Positions 1 to 10,899 of a stretch of 64,000 nucleotides of DNA are shown in pieces. The notes under the pieces are model-generated. The model did not search any database, had not been told where the DNA came from, and saw only the letters and a program-made list of their open reading frames with translations. Made by a program: the position numbers and the translations under genes. The number at the start of each line of letters is the position of its first letter. Position 1 is the first letter of the stretch. Origin of the DNA: Parelaphostrongylus tenuis (Eukaryota > Nematoda > Chromadorea > Rhabditida > Metastrongylidae); assembly GCA_019055375.1 (NCBI GenBank), contig JAHQIW010006425.1, forward strand, positions 1 to 64,000, given 5' to 3'.

Positions 1-225
1 ATGAAGAATTTTCGACTATATGACATAGATTGATTCAAATATATTTCTCAAAGAAGGGGATACATGAACAGTCAATATGGACGAATTCTTGTTTGCTGCT
101 CTGACGCTGCAAAATATGGGTAGCGCGCGATACTGTCCTTGTCTATACAAAGAACCATGCAACTACTGATGTACTCCCGAAAGACCGATTTTAGCCTCGG
201 CATATTGAAATTGTAAAACTATTAA

Positions 226-1273
226 ATGAGAAGAAAGCTTAAGAACTAATCTTTATTTAAAGCTTCACGGGGTTGGCATCCCTTTTCGCGATCGATTGTT
301 CTTCTTTTCGGTCGATAGGTTTCCTGGTTGCTTGTGGCTGACGTTTCGGCTAATACGCCTTCTTCAGAGCCTGAACGTAGTATTCATTGTGACATTACTT
401 ACATTATTATGTAATATGGAAAAATTAAAATCTAAAGCATTAATAAGCAGTAGTTGATTTAGGGAAAACCACTCACCGTGCAATCTAGTCTAGAGACTAC
501 CTATTTTGCTAGAGCAGTGTGACGTATAAATTCGCCCCCCATGTCACTAGGTCAAATTAATAATAGTGTCAGCTGATACCCAGGCTAGATGCCCTAGATA
601 TATACCTTATCTCTAGTAGGACATGTGGTGACATACTTTGGCAAAACAAGTAGACCACTTCACATCCGCATAGAAGAACACCTAGACGAAAAAACAAAGA
701 AAGGCTCTAATAAACCTCTAGGAACACACAGGATACAAAGGCACAATAATGGCGATTTCGAGGTAGGGCACGAAGAGAACACCGGCGCGAAAAACCCTTG
801 AAGCTTTTTGGATAAATACCAAAAACCTCATATAAACGAAAAGGGAGAGTGCCCTGACATCACCAATCATTAGTCACCTTATCTCGGATTGATTTTCTCG
901 GCAGGGTATCAGTTGACACCTATTGATATTTTTGACCTAGGGACATCGGGAAGGGAGGGGAGACGGATTCATACCTTACACTGCGCTAACAAAATAGGTA
1001 GTCCCTAGACTAGATTGCACGGTGAGTGGTTCTTCCTGAATCAGTTGTCGTTTATTAATGCCCTAGATTTTCATTTTATCACAGTACATAATAATATAAG
1101 TAACTACAATGGATAATACGTTCAGGCTCTGAAGAAGGTGTATTTGGCGAAACGTCAGCCACAAGCAACCAAGAAGACCCATCGACCGAGAAGAATAACA
1201 GTCGATCGGAAAATGGATGCCAACCTCGTGAAGCTTTAAATAAAGATTAGTTCTTAAGCTTTTCTTCTCATTC
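226..1273. mobile_element. Penelope-like element remnant with long inverted termini
   Basis: About 350 bp at 226-580 reappears as its reverse complement at about 908-1273. Shared landmarks are a CTTTATTTAAAGCTTCACG-type outer end, a GCTGACGTTTCG segment beside CTTCTTCAGAGCCTGA, and an ACCACTCACCGTGCAATCTAG segment. The roughly 330 bp between the arms encode a decayed GIY-YIG nuclease fragment. PLEs are known for terminal repeats that can lie in inverted as well as direct orientation. The reverse transcriptase is absent, so this is a deleted copy. Confidence 0.75.
631..870 (+). pseudogene. GIY-YIG endonuclease fragment of a Penelope-like element
   Basis: One frame runs from 631 to a stop at 799-801 and includes TYFGKTSRPLHIRIEEHL followed by KPLGTHRIQRHN. 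This matches the C-terminal nuclease region of PLE polyproteins, where a YIGETGRPL-type motif precedes an EHL and a PLGTH motif. Similarity continues in another frame after the stop (GECPDITN, then YLGL). The usual YIGET is changed to YFGKT. The frame breaks and missing upstream part make it non-functional. Confidence 0.75.
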
Positions 1274-1299
1274 AGCAGTTTTATATGAATGTACTGATA

Positions 1300-1478
1300 C
1301 TCAAAATTTCTAGTATTTACTGCGTTTTTGCAGTGTTATTATGTTACATATTCATCTAAGAGAATTGAGTGGTGAGCAGAAACACGGTCTCAGGCGGAAA
1401 TCGATCCCGCGTTTCATCTTATCCGAGGACGAGTGCTCTACCACTACACCAGCAAAGCGCATTTGGGCCACCATTTAT
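1300..1478 (-). repeat. tRNA-derived SINE, family A
   Basis: On the minus strand a tRNA-like head (1384-1475) carries a TAGTGGTAGAGCAC A-box-like stretch and a decayed B box. It is followed by a tail containing TTGCTCACCACTCAATTCTC-like sequence and a CACTGCGAAAAA-type segment. The same head plus tail recurs at 1580, 1790, 7310, 7505, 24165, 35548 and 42893. Confidence 0.65.
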
Positions 1479-1579
1479 TTTTCAACATCTTTATGTTACC
1501 TGTCAGCCACCAGCCTTTAATAGGTTCGGTTGAGTATGTGATTTCGCTTTATGAACCTAGTTGACCTGACAGCTATTGC

Positions 1580-1760
1580 ATTAACTAATACTCGAACTTC
1601 CTAGTATTTAGTGCATTTTTCGCAGTGTTATTATGTGTCATAATATCTAAGAGAATTGACTGGTGAGTAAAAACGGCGTCAGCTGGGAGTCGAACCCGCA
1701 TTTCATCCTATCGGGGGACGCGTGGTTTACCACTACACCACCGTGGCTGATACCTGATAT
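1580..1760 (-). repeat. tRNA-derived SINE, family A
   Basis: Second minus-strand copy with the same head (B box region AGTCGAACCCGC as read on plus) and the same CGCAGTGTTATTATGT tail segment. It faces a plus-strand copy that begins only about 30 bp away. Confidence 0.65.
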
Positions 1761-1789
1761 AGAGATGTTGAAGAATAAGTGGTGGCGCA

Positions 1790-1905
1790 AATGTGCCTCT
1801 GTGTTCTAGTGGTAGAGCACGCGTCCCTGGATAGGATGAAACGCGGGTTCGATCTCTGCATGAGGCCGTGTCTTTGCTCATCACTCAGTTCATTAGGGAA
1901 AGGTA
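1790..1905 (+). repeat. tRNA-derived SINE, family A
   Basis: Plus-strand copy with A-box-like TAGTGGTAGAGCAC and B-box-like GGGTTCGATCTC, followed by GGCCGTGTCTTTGCTCATCACTC. It is head-to-head with the preceding minus-strand copy. Confidence 0.65.
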
Positions 1906-1909
1906 CTGA

Positions 1910-2600
1910 CAAGAAGCACATGCAATTATGGTGTTTCTTGAAGGACCCATGAGCAAAGTGTTGAAGATGCACTAATAATACGCACAAGCCATAGAACTCT
2001 TGAGCTCGTATCTCTAAACAATACATAGGCAAGTTCAGCTAGAACACAATTCTTGGGTTATACTACAATCTAAAAAGAACGTTCATCGTTTTCGCAGGAG
2101 CAGTTGACAACATGAGCAAAATTTCAGATCGGCACCACTGAGTCCAACGGGTCAGAAAGCCAGCCTTTTTCAGCCATTATTGATGCAAGAGCTGAATAAT
2201 CAAGAATCTTTCTGTAATGTCAGTTGTTCAGTACTTGAATAGAGGTTCCAGTAAGCTTTATTACAAAATATGTTCAGATTTCCGAGCTACCGTCGTACAC
2301 TAACGCTGCATCACCTATGTTTTGACAAATTTGAGAATTCTGATTCCGAAGATTCACTGGATTACTGCAGTGATAAGTAAGTTCGATTCTTCGTATTCCA
2401 AAAGTAGGTTGGATTTATGCATTGTTAAAAATACCAAATGTCAATTTAGGAGCAGAGCAATGTTGCCCGATAGAAAAGAGAGTTTAGTTGAAGAGATTAA
2501 GAGATTGCCACCAGCAGAACAGGTCGTCAGGTATTTTTACAATCAATGAGATTTCTTCAAAGTTTTCAATGATACATCTATTTTTATGATATACTGCTAT
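1910..2600. other. no recognisable gene
   Basis: Only short chance reading frames. I see no splice-bounded coding segment or familiar repeat here. Confidence 0.4.
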
Positions 2601-2622
2601 ATATTGAACATAGCAATTGCTT

Positions 2623-2674
<52 letters not shown>
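2623..2674. repeat. (TA)n microsatellite
   Basis: Alternating TA tract with one phase shift. Confidence 0.95.
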
Positions 2675-2677
<3 letters not shown>

Positions 2678-2679
2678 AA

Positions 2680-4690
2680 AGTACAGGATAACATGTGATG
2701 TTGGGTCATGTTGAAGAACGACAGTTTTTCCAGAAATGCTCCTTCCTGTACTCCAGTCGCAAATGCAACTCAAGGGTGCACCTTAGGCACCGTTTCACTA
2801 AATGGTTCCAATAACAATACATCGCACGCGTCCATGTCGGTGGCAGTTCATTAAGATTGGGATTGAGGTGTAGTGTATGGCACTAGGGCGACCTTTCCAT
2901 CAATTTTAGGCAGCAAACTAATCGTGAACGCCGATTGCAATACACCCAGAGTGAAATCGAGGAACTTCACAATTACCCAAGTGTTACATTTACTAAAAGG
3001 TCAGCCTAACTATCAACCTTGTAACTCTTAAACCAAAATTTGCAATTCATCTGATGCTTCCTTTCAATGACATGCGACCTGTGTAGCGTGACGAAAAAGA
3101 GAATCAGCATAATTATTATGATAGAGACTTAAGAAATCTGTGGAAACTTGTATATCAAAGCAATCCCAGAGTGCCATAGTATGCTCCATTCGAGTAGTTT
3201 TCTAACGTTTTTCTATTTATATTTTCCTCCCTCAAAGCAATCTGTCAAGCAGTAGAGACGAAGGTTGACTACAACCACGTCAAGAAGTCTACGCGCCATT
3301 CACAGAGCACTTGAAGAACGTCTTCTCAAATTTAGTCGGAGCTCGTAACTTCTAACCGGCTTGCTCAGCTCATATCTTCGAAACCTTTCCCTTCTTCGTG
3401 AAGAAAAGATATCTACATTGAGAGCTAAAGATAGATGAGCCGGTCAGACAATAGAAAAAACAGATCAAAGACATACGCAATGAGCAGTGTGTTGACTCCA
3501 AGAGAACGCAAGTACCCTCTTGGAAGACCACTCGAGCGGTCGTCATACGTGTTTGAATTGATGTCAACGACCTGTATCCGCAGATGAGAGCGAGATTGGA
3601 TTTACGAATGTGCCCCGCGTACATTGCCATGTTTGAAATAGGCTATCAACATAGACGATGTTCGCGTGTGTGAAAAACGAGTGGAGACTTTGCAGGACAT
3701 CACACTACCAGTGGATAAGGATGTCCCAATATAGAAGTATTATTTTTCTTAACATAAATTTGACATGTGCAGCGATAGAGACAAATTTATGAAAGAAAGA
3801 AAACGACTGCATGTGAGTAGCAACATGGTTATGAAGCGCTTGAGCCGAAGACGACCAGCTTTCCGTGTGAAGAGTGCCGACAGTTGATTAATGTTCAATG
3901 TGGAAACACGGTTAGAAGTGTACAGTCCTTGATCTTCTACAAATGTTACAAATGAGATGCGAAATTTATTGAATTGAGCAAAAGCAAAGATAGAATTTTT
4001 TCTGAAAAGAATATGCTGTTGTTTTACTTAACAATACACACATCTAACCACTTAGGAAGTGGCTCAGTAGTGGTTAGAGATACTTTACCAAAATATGCAA
4101 GTAGCGCGTTGAAAGAACGTCGCGCTATTTGGAGAATGTAGTTCACAAGTAAGCGTGTAGTAACCGCGCTTTCTAATATAACAGATATCACTTGAATAAT
4201 TTTACTTCATAATTTCAGAGAAATACCCTCCGACGGCGGAAACGTGGCACCAAAGGGGGTTGGTGAAGGTAGTAAACCAAGCCGAATTACAGAGGTGATG
4301 GGTAGAGTCATAATCGGGATCATATAACGGCTTAATTTTATGATTTAGGGCAGGGACAAATCAGACGGGTAGGCTTTTTTTCCTCTCGAGATTGGTTTCC
4401 AAAGAAGTGGTAAGATGAACATACCGCAGTTTGCCGTTAACGCTTCTACTATGAGTTTCTATACAATTCTATGCAGTTTTCTTTAGACAGGTGTATATTT
4501 ACTTATACAATTGCGTCGCACAAATCAGTTTGAATGTCTGCTTTTTGAACCCAATTCTTTCTTTCATTATGTTAGTTCTGAGTGGCATTTTGCTTCAGCT
4601 CTCCAGAAGCTCCCCTAGTACGGACATAAGGAAGCACTTCAACTCATTGCACATTTTGAAAACATATTCATAATGTTCAAATAATTCTTT
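2680..4690. other. no assignable gene; possible decayed coding at 3230-3700
   Basis: The stretch 3230-3700 is less AT-rich and has broken open segments on both strands. I could not tie it to a protein family. The rest shows nothing recognisable. Confidence 0.3.
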
Positions 4691-4835
4691 GATCCACACC
4701 GCAGCAGCCGTATGCAAGACGTCGATAATCATTCACTCTAAGCCGCAGCATCAAGTGATGCATTCACTTGACTTAGAAAATAGGACTTCTTCGGCGCAGA
4801 TCGCTATGAATAGTAGAGGTGAGGTGAAGGAACTT

Positions 4836-4881
4836 GACACTGATGAGGCGTGCGAGAAAGCCGAAACGTACGTATACCACC
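4836..4881 (+). ncRNA. hammerhead ribozyme motif, stem I degraded
   Basis: The core CTGATGA is at 4840-4846. Stem II is GGC/GCC (4847-4849 with 4860-4862) with a 10-nt loop. GAAA is at 4863-4866. Stem III is the two pairs A-U and C-G around a GTAC loop, with the GUA cleavage triplet at 4872-4874. The 3' stem I strand is TACCACC, but the 5' side (CTTGACA) pairs poorly, so activity is doubtful. Confidence 0.6.
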
Positions 4882-5119
4882 GAGATGCCATAGCAGACCT
4901 CTTGAAAGACTTAAAACATTCTGTCAGACTATACTGAATTTTTGTGTCAAAATAGTCGATTAGAAGGTATTGTTACATATATTACCGTATCAGCCGTAAG
5001 CAAACCATCAACAATCAGTCACTTTAGACCGAAACGTCAAGTGATCGCTTCACTTGACGCAGAGCGATACTTCTTCAGGCCGACTGTTAATACTAGAAGT
5101 GGTAAGTCGTGGAGCGTGT

Positions 5120-5166
5120 TATATTGATGAGGCGTGCGAGAACACCGAAACGTACGTATGCCACCG
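5120..5166 (+). ncRNA. decayed hammerhead ribozyme motif
   Basis: Second copy of locus 1. TTGATGA at 5124-5130 has the invariant C3 changed to T. Stem II is partly broken (GGCGTG facing CACC). GAAAC with the GTAC loop and the GUA triplet (5156-5158) is preserved. Confidence 0.5.
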
Positions 5167-5399
5167 AGATGCTATGCTAGACCTCTTGGGAGGCTTAAAA
5201 TTATCAGACTATGTTCAATTGCGATTTGAACGACAGCTCTTGTTGCAGAAACACTTGCTTGTTCAAGAACTAAAAGCACAGGAGCTTAAATTGACTTTTT
5301 TAGGAAAGAGGAGGTCTTTCTACCTTCCGCAGCATGTGTTCCGGTGGGGACATCTGAAAGCGGACGTCAGTTTGAAAATCTCATAGCTCATTTCCTGTT

Positions 5400-6175
5400 C
5401 CACAGTTTCTTCACCCACTTGTGAAATGAAGGTTTAGTGCCTAGATACAAAAAAATAATTGACGTGTTTTCTTTCAGCTAAAATTTTCATGTCACACTAC
5501 GCCTTATGAACGTACCACAACGACACGCAACGATAATTTCTGAGGAACACGACATCATTTCGTTCATTTTAGAAATTGCAACACAATCATCTTTCTTGAT
5601 ACTTTGAGGAAGGAGAAGAAAAATAAAGTGTCTTACATGAATACATTGTTCAAATTACTCTAAAAATAATGTCACAATTAATAATCTTCATCTCCCCACT
5701 TTTTTAGCAGTTGCAAAATGTCCAACGGTTTTTTTCTGTTTAGGGGGGAAAAAGAAAAAAACGACCCATGTCGATGGACAAAGATTTTCTATCGCACTTT
5801 ACTAATCATTTGAAAGCTTAGATTTCCAGCTACAGCACTACATGACCTCTCCATAAAAAGCCTATTCATAACACTTAAGTGAGAAGAAAACATTTGTGTT
5901 TCCCATATGCGCTTTCCTCACAGGATAGAGCTCCTTCTTCAGGATATTATTAACCGTTCGATAACATTCCACGATTCCAACGCTGTGCGTGTTTTTTGTA
6001 AGGCTTGTTTTACTGCAATGTAGGAGGAAAAATGAGACTGAGTTTCATATAATCGGCCCGCATTTTTACCGGCTAATCTACGGATGAAGTGTCCGATGGC
6101 CCCAGATTCGGTGCAGCTTCTCGCTATCAATCGATAGAGATACGCTAGCCCGTCACGCGTGAAGTGCGATTTTTG
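5400..6175. other. no recognisable gene
   Basis: AT-rich sequence with homopolymer runs. No supported feature. Confidence 0.4.
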
Positions 6176-6179
6176 TGAT

Positions 6180-6497
6180 TCAACTAAAAATTTTTTTCTC
6201 CGCTTCCAATGAATCTCCAGACGAAGCGTATAACTCTAGTACTGCGAGATTTCCTCTACACTTGCTATGCTTATCGTTTTCCAGCGAAGTAATGGAGTGC
6301 GAGGCCGACGTAAAACATAATTTTGTTCTGAATGCTACAGTGCTGTAAAATGGTCTCTTCTGATAATGGCTACGTAGTGTAGTATCCAGCGATTTAAGCT
6401 TTTGAATGCTTACCAACACTCTTATAAAAAATTCCTCTTCAGTAAAAGAGGTAGTTTTTTTCACTTCCTCCCAGCTAACAGAAATGAACCGTTTCAA
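6180..6497 (-). pseudogene. unidentified coding segment, copy 1 of a related pair
   Basis: An open frame of about 105 codons. Its middle part (TSFTEEEFFIRVLVSIQKL, then KRPFYSTVAFRTKLCFTS) aligns without gaps to the reading frame at 10504-10779 (TSFVGQKVFTGALVIIREL, then KKALYSAVKFKIKSCLTS). The nucleotide sequences are clearly diverged, yet the frame stays open in both copies. That argues for past protein-coding selection, either as exons of paralogous genes or as part of a mobile element. I do not recognise the family. No start, splice sites or neighbouring exons could be fixed, so its status as an active gene is unproven. Confidence 0.4.
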
Positions 6498-6682
6498 TCA
6501 CATAAAATGTTTAGTGATATATGAAACTCTGAACTTCAAGCGAGCGTCCATTTCGCGTTTCACCCTTTCCTTCAAATACTGAATCATTCAATAGTTGTCG
6601 GCATCACTGGGATAAACGTCAATACGTGCTTAGTAAGAGAAGCTATTGACGTCTGCTTGCTAACACAATCAATAAACCGCCG

Positions 6683-6790
6683 CACAGAAAGAGTGATAGC
6701 AAAACAGAAGCCGCTATTATGCGTTGGTTAAGCACACTCCCTTGGAAAGGCTGAGACGATAGTTTAGCTCTCGCACGAGGTTCAAAGTTT
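6683..6790 (+). repeat. SINE family A fragment
   Basis: GAAAGAGTGATAGCAAAACAG, then a tRNA-like GCGTTGGTTAAGCACACTCCC, as in the copy at 42893. Confidence 0.45.
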
Positions 6791-6836
6791 TGTATATCAT
6801 TCAACATTACTCAATATATAAGTACATTTTGGATAT

Positions 6837-7090
6837 ATGGGACGCCGTGGCCGACTGGTTGTGATGCTCGTCACGGCACTTGTAGAGCCGGGCTCCACCC
6901 CCCAACACACTCTTCGACAGTCAACAAGAACGCCCTATGGAGCGTCACAGCCAAGCTCTATTCGAAATTGCAAGGAGACATGTTCGACCAGTAGTCGACG
7001 TCATTCAAGAAGAAGAAAAAAAAACGAATCGAATGCTCGAAGGACTGGGATACGCACAGTAAAAATTGTGGTGACAGGTCATGTAAATAA
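6837..7090 (+). repeat. dispersed repeat C, copy 1
   Basis: About 250 bp similar to 49495-49745. Shared blocks are GGCGTCGTGG-like, GAGCCGAGCTCCACCCC-like, CGACAGTCAACA, CCCTATGGACGCCACAGCCA-like and TTGCAAGGAGAC, in the same order. The open frame through it is a repeat-borne frame, not a demonstrated gene. Confidence 0.65.
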
Positions 7091-7309
7091 ATGGATGTGA
7101 AAATAAAACTGAATATATATTAAATAATGAATTTGAATAATGAATGATGAGAATGAATATTGAAATTATACTATTTAATGTAGCAGTTATCCAGGAGAAT
7201 GACTGCTATTCTCCTTTTCGACCATGCTTTTATCTCAATATAATCAAATGCTTAATAATCTAATTGTAGATCCAAGTAAACATGATGCAAGCTGAACTTA
7301 TACTGTAAG

Positions 7310-7485
7310 CTATTCTTAGAGATTTCAGTGTTTTTACTGCATTTTCGCAGTGGCACTATGTTTCCAATACACCTAAGAGACTTGAGTTGTGAGCAAAAAA
7401 ACACGACCTCAGCCGGGGCTCGAACCCGCGTTTCATCCACACCGAGCATGCGTTGTACCCCTACATCATCGAGGTACATTTATGA
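7310..7485 (-). repeat. tRNA-derived SINE, family A
   Basis: Minus-strand head with B box (GGGGCTCGAACCCGCG as read on plus) and the TGCATTTTCGCAGTGG tail segment. Confidence 0.65.
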
Positions 7486-7504
7486 ATGAGAATCAGTGGT
7501 GATG

Positions 7505-7612
7505 CAAATATACCTCTGTGGTGTAGTGGTAGCATGCGCTCCAGGTATGAATGAAACGCGTAATCGACTCACGTCTGAGTCGTATTTTTGCTCACCACTC
7601 AATTCTCCTAGC
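7505..7612 (+). repeat. tRNA-derived SINE, family A
   Basis: Plus-strand copy with GTGTAGTGGTAGCATGCG and then a GTATTTTTGCTCACCACTC tail. It starts about 20 bp from the minus-strand copy, repeating the head-to-head layout at 1580-1905. Confidence 0.65.
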
Positions 7613-7619
7613 TATTCTT

Positions 7620-8580
7620 AGATTCAGTAATATCGCTTTCAAGTAGACATAGCAAAAGCTCAGTTGCATTTTCATCGTAGCGTCTGTTTATACTAGTTTT
7701 TATGCTCCTTACCATAGGTTGTTTTCCAGTAATCCTTTGTGCTCACACTTATTGTCTGCTATATGGCTTCTGTTTTCCCTTAAAGAAGCTGGTTGTCATC
7801 GGTCCTCATATAAGTGAGTCAAGAGTGCACAGAGGGGGTTCGTGGGTCTGTCCCTGCATTCGTGAGGTCATTTCATGTAGTCTGATTCAGTGTCTATTAG
7901 TGTTCCACTTAACCGTACAACGACGTATTTACTCGCTCAACTACATGTCTCCCGCTTACTTGTATTGTGTTGTCATTATTGCTATGAACATTAATAATTC
8001 AAGCGTGAAATGTTCTCCGTAAAAGTCCCAGTGGCGATCTCGCACAGAATCGAGCATTATCCTTCGATTTAGTAACTTTCGATGCTAAGGCCTAACCGGA
8101 AACACTCTACTAAACACGCATTATAAATAATGAATATTGTTACGGCTCCCCATCCTTTCTACAATGTTGTTTCTCTCAAAAATCAAAATTCTTTGGTATA
8201 TTCTCTGCTTGATCATCTTCTCCGTAAGAAAATTCAACCAGAAAAGTATGCAGATCCTGTGCTTTGTCTTCAAAAGTTCCACTACTATTATTGGTTGAAA
8301 TTTTTATCAAATTCTCGTTTTCTTTCAATAATTGTTCAACTGCTTTATCAAACATTGGTAAGTCTCGCCAAGATCAATCAGGTATCTTCCCCCTTCTCGT
8401 TCCCTATGATTAACCTCTACTATTAGGTCGTGCAGAAATTAATGAAGAATTTCAACTTACAACCCTGAGGTGACATGTTCTTGTTTGCAGTAACCATTAC
8501 CATTGGTGAACTCATAAAACCATCAAATTCCACGAATTATAGCTGAAGAGAACCAATTTTTTCCTACGTTGCTCAACTCC
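7620..8580. other. no supported gene; two open frames of unknown meaning
   Basis: Open plus frames at 7702-8022 and 8130-8426 are about 100 codons each. The second ends near a GGTAAGTC donor-like site at about 8360. Neither resembles a family I know, and no partner exons could be matched. Confidence 0.25.
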
Positions 8581-8584
8581 AGAA

Positions 8585-8830
8585 GCGCATGTGACGTAGT
8601 GGTTAGAGGTGCTCAGCGACGCACACATGGTCGATGATTCTTCGATCCCGCCCTCATGGCATCACTTAACTAGACATTAGGACATTCACCCATTCACCCC
8701 CACCAGGGTTGGTTAATTGGTACTAAACATGTCTGGGAGAACAAAAGCACTGATTTGATACATCGCATCGGTAAGCCGCAGCAAATCTTTGTTTAAGCCA
8801 GATATGCATCCACTCGCTTCAAATGATGCT
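8585..8830 (+). repeat. tRNA-derived SINE, family B
   Basis: Begins GCGCATGTGACGTAGTGG with the A-box-like TAGTGGTTAGAGGTGCTC. It continues through TTGGTACTAAACATGTCTGG and CAGATATGCATCCACTC. The family recurs at 17127, 20800, 28770, 39047 and 42299. Confidence 0.65.
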
Positions 8831-9537
8831 CAGTGGAGTCGAATACATTCGAGGCACATTCTACAGGAACTGATCCACACCGAGAGTTTTTCTTTGCTCC
8901 TTTTGCTGACTTCAAAGTTCCCAGATTTTAAAAAGAAGTTCAAGTTTCTGTTTGATTTCTGGAATATTCCAACAAGTCATAGGGATGCTAGTAGAGTTTG
9001 TCAGTAAGCCAGATGTCCACCAAACATGATAAATGGGGAAGAGCTCCTAGTTCATATAGTTTAGTTTCTACAGCGTCGATAGTGAGATATAAGGCCGCAC
9101 GTTTTCCTAAAAGAGGACCACTGCCACAGGAGGACCCACAGTTCGTCGAGCTTTTGATGAAGCTTCTCAATTTGCTCAAATCATAATTCTTTCTAATGAT
9201 TTAATGCAGATTCAGGAAACTGCGATGGACCAATCTTGCATTACAGCCTTTAACATGACATGCGGACAACCGTTGAAAGTGCTTTAAGGCTTCATTGCGT
9301 AAAACCACCATTTTGTCAATATCATCACTGGGGAGTTCTTTCAGAGTGACTGTTTATCGGTTTTATAGCTCACGGCTGTCATAAAGCTTATTCAACAGTC
9401 TCTTTCAATTGATTATTTCAAGCCCTCACTTAAAAGCAAAATATTCTGATAAGATACTATGTTGGAACGGAGTCTCCATCGTTTGATAGAACATTCAAAA
9501 TCAATGCATACAATCAGACAACAAACAATAGCAACAA

Positions 9538-9970
9538 CTATTCTTCAAAATACAGGCTCTCATTATCCACCATCTTTTGCCATCGGTCCGCCAGGTTTCG
9601 GATCTGATCGAAGTAGCACTCCTTCGATTTTGATTAAAAGAACTCTTCACATGCCTCTTTAACTTCACCGAAAGATTCGATTTGGCGACCTTCCAAAAAG
9701 TGTTGCATTGATCGGAAAAAGCCGTAATCAGATGGAGCAACGTACGGACTATAAAGCGGATGCGGTAGAATCTCAACTCCGTCGAATTCTTCAAATTTTG
9801 CCTTGGTCTTTTGGCTGTGTGTGGTTTTGCATTGTCTTGCTGAAACAAAGTGCGCTTTTGGCAAACAAGTTCTGGGTACTTTTCGACCAACAACAAACGT
9901 TTCTGTTTCCTGGACAATTCCATTTTGCAGCAGATGAAGACAAATTATATATCAACAGATGCGCAGAACT
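9538..9970 (-). pseudogene. mariner-type transposase, C-terminal fragment with frameshifts
   Basis: Three frames of the minus strand together give the catalytic C-terminal half of a mariner transposase: LFQQDNAKPHTAK around the second catalytic Asp, then VEILPHPLYSPYVAPSDYGF with the third Asp, then MQHFLEGRQIESFGEVKEAC, and finally DRWQKMVDNESLYFEE before a TAG (9538-9540). In this family the protein is a DD34D cut-and-paste transposase of about 340 residues. Here the N-terminal DNA-binding half is missing or unrecognisable, and at least two frameshifts separate the motifs, so this is a dead copy. YSPY replaces the usual YSPD. No terminal inverted repeats were identified with confidence. Confidence 0.85.
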
Positions 9971-10503
9971 AATTGAAAGTAAATCTGTGGCTGAAGCAGT
10001 ACATGAGTGGTTTTTTAGCACTCTTTTTAAAAGCTGTAAAATCCAAATAGAATTATATTTTAGGCGACCAATCGTTTTGTTCTTATCTCTCATATATTTC
10101 GCTGACAGCTAGTATTGTTTCAATAGCACAAGTCTCAAAGAACTCAAAAATGTGTTTGCTTTTTGGAAAAGCTCTTTTGATAGTGCTCTAGGAAAAAGGA
10201 AACATTTCTGTTTTGCATCTCGCCGGATAGAGTTTTTTCTATAGATCATTAGGAATTATTTGATAACGTAAGATTCAACGAAGCCAGCGCTTAGCTTTGT
10301 GTAAAGACAGTTTCTCTGCAGTTTAACAGAGAAAGTAAGATTGATCCACGTACGCAATCATGTGTTCTTTAACCTATTCACGGACGGCGGGATGAGGTGG
10401 CAAGGAGGGCTGAAGCGACAATCGGTTGATTTTCACCACATGGAAGTGTCATGTTTGTTATTCAATTAGAAATTGCTTCTCTGCTTTTAAAAAAAACCTG
10501 AGA

Positions 10504-10779
10504 TTAAGCTTTCGACCATGGTACTACAATATTTTTTTCGCACGTTTCTAAATTTTTCGTGCTCTCAACGAAGTAGTACTTGAATTCTAGAGTCGATGTA
10601 AGACATGATTTTATTTTGAATTTAACAGCGCTATAAAGGGCCTTTTTGAAAAAGTGGCTAAATGCTGCTTTAGCCAGACATTCGAGCTCACGAATGATCA
10701 CTAACGCTCCTGTGAAAACTTTTTGCCCAACGAATGAGGTCGAATAATAATTTTTTTCGGATAACGGAAGAGAAACCAC
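10504..10779 (-). pseudogene. unidentified coding segment, copy 2 of a related pair
   Basis: An open frame of about 91 codons that aligns with the frame at 6180-6497 over some 60 residues. Shared positions include TSF, F..LV.I..L, H..K..YS.V.F..K.C.TS. An overlapping frame extends to 10891. The protein is predicted basic and mildly hydrophobic, with no signal peptide or membrane segment that I can define. Function unknown. The pair lies either side of the mariner remnant, with about 4.3 kb between copies. Confidence 0.4.
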
Positions 10780-10899
10780 TATAGTAATGTAACCAATCGT
10801 TTTGTTTCCATAGAAGGTGCATTAATAGTATCTTAATATGATGATTTCTTCGACTTTCAATCAATTTGTGCAGGTCGGGGTTCTTCCACATTCCAATTT

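Larger units (their letters stand above)
4700..5210 (+). mobile_element. retrozyme-like tandem hammerhead unit, locus 1
   Basis: Two diverged direct copies lie about 284 bp apart. They share CAGCCGTA, a CAAGTGAT...CACTTGAC hairpin, an ACTTCTTC segment, and a terminal hammerhead-like core followed by ACCGAGATGCCATA or GCCACCGAGATGCTATG. The predicted cleavage points are after 4874 and after 5158. Short reading frames across the unit are by-products of the repeat. The tandem arrangement of hammerheads at this spacing is that of small retrozymes or of PLE terminal repeats. Confidence 0.6.

Noticed and set aside
8130..8426. 98-codon plus frame ending near a GTAAGT donor
   Set aside because: Low-complexity composition, no family similarity and no matching exon; kept only as an unsupported frame.
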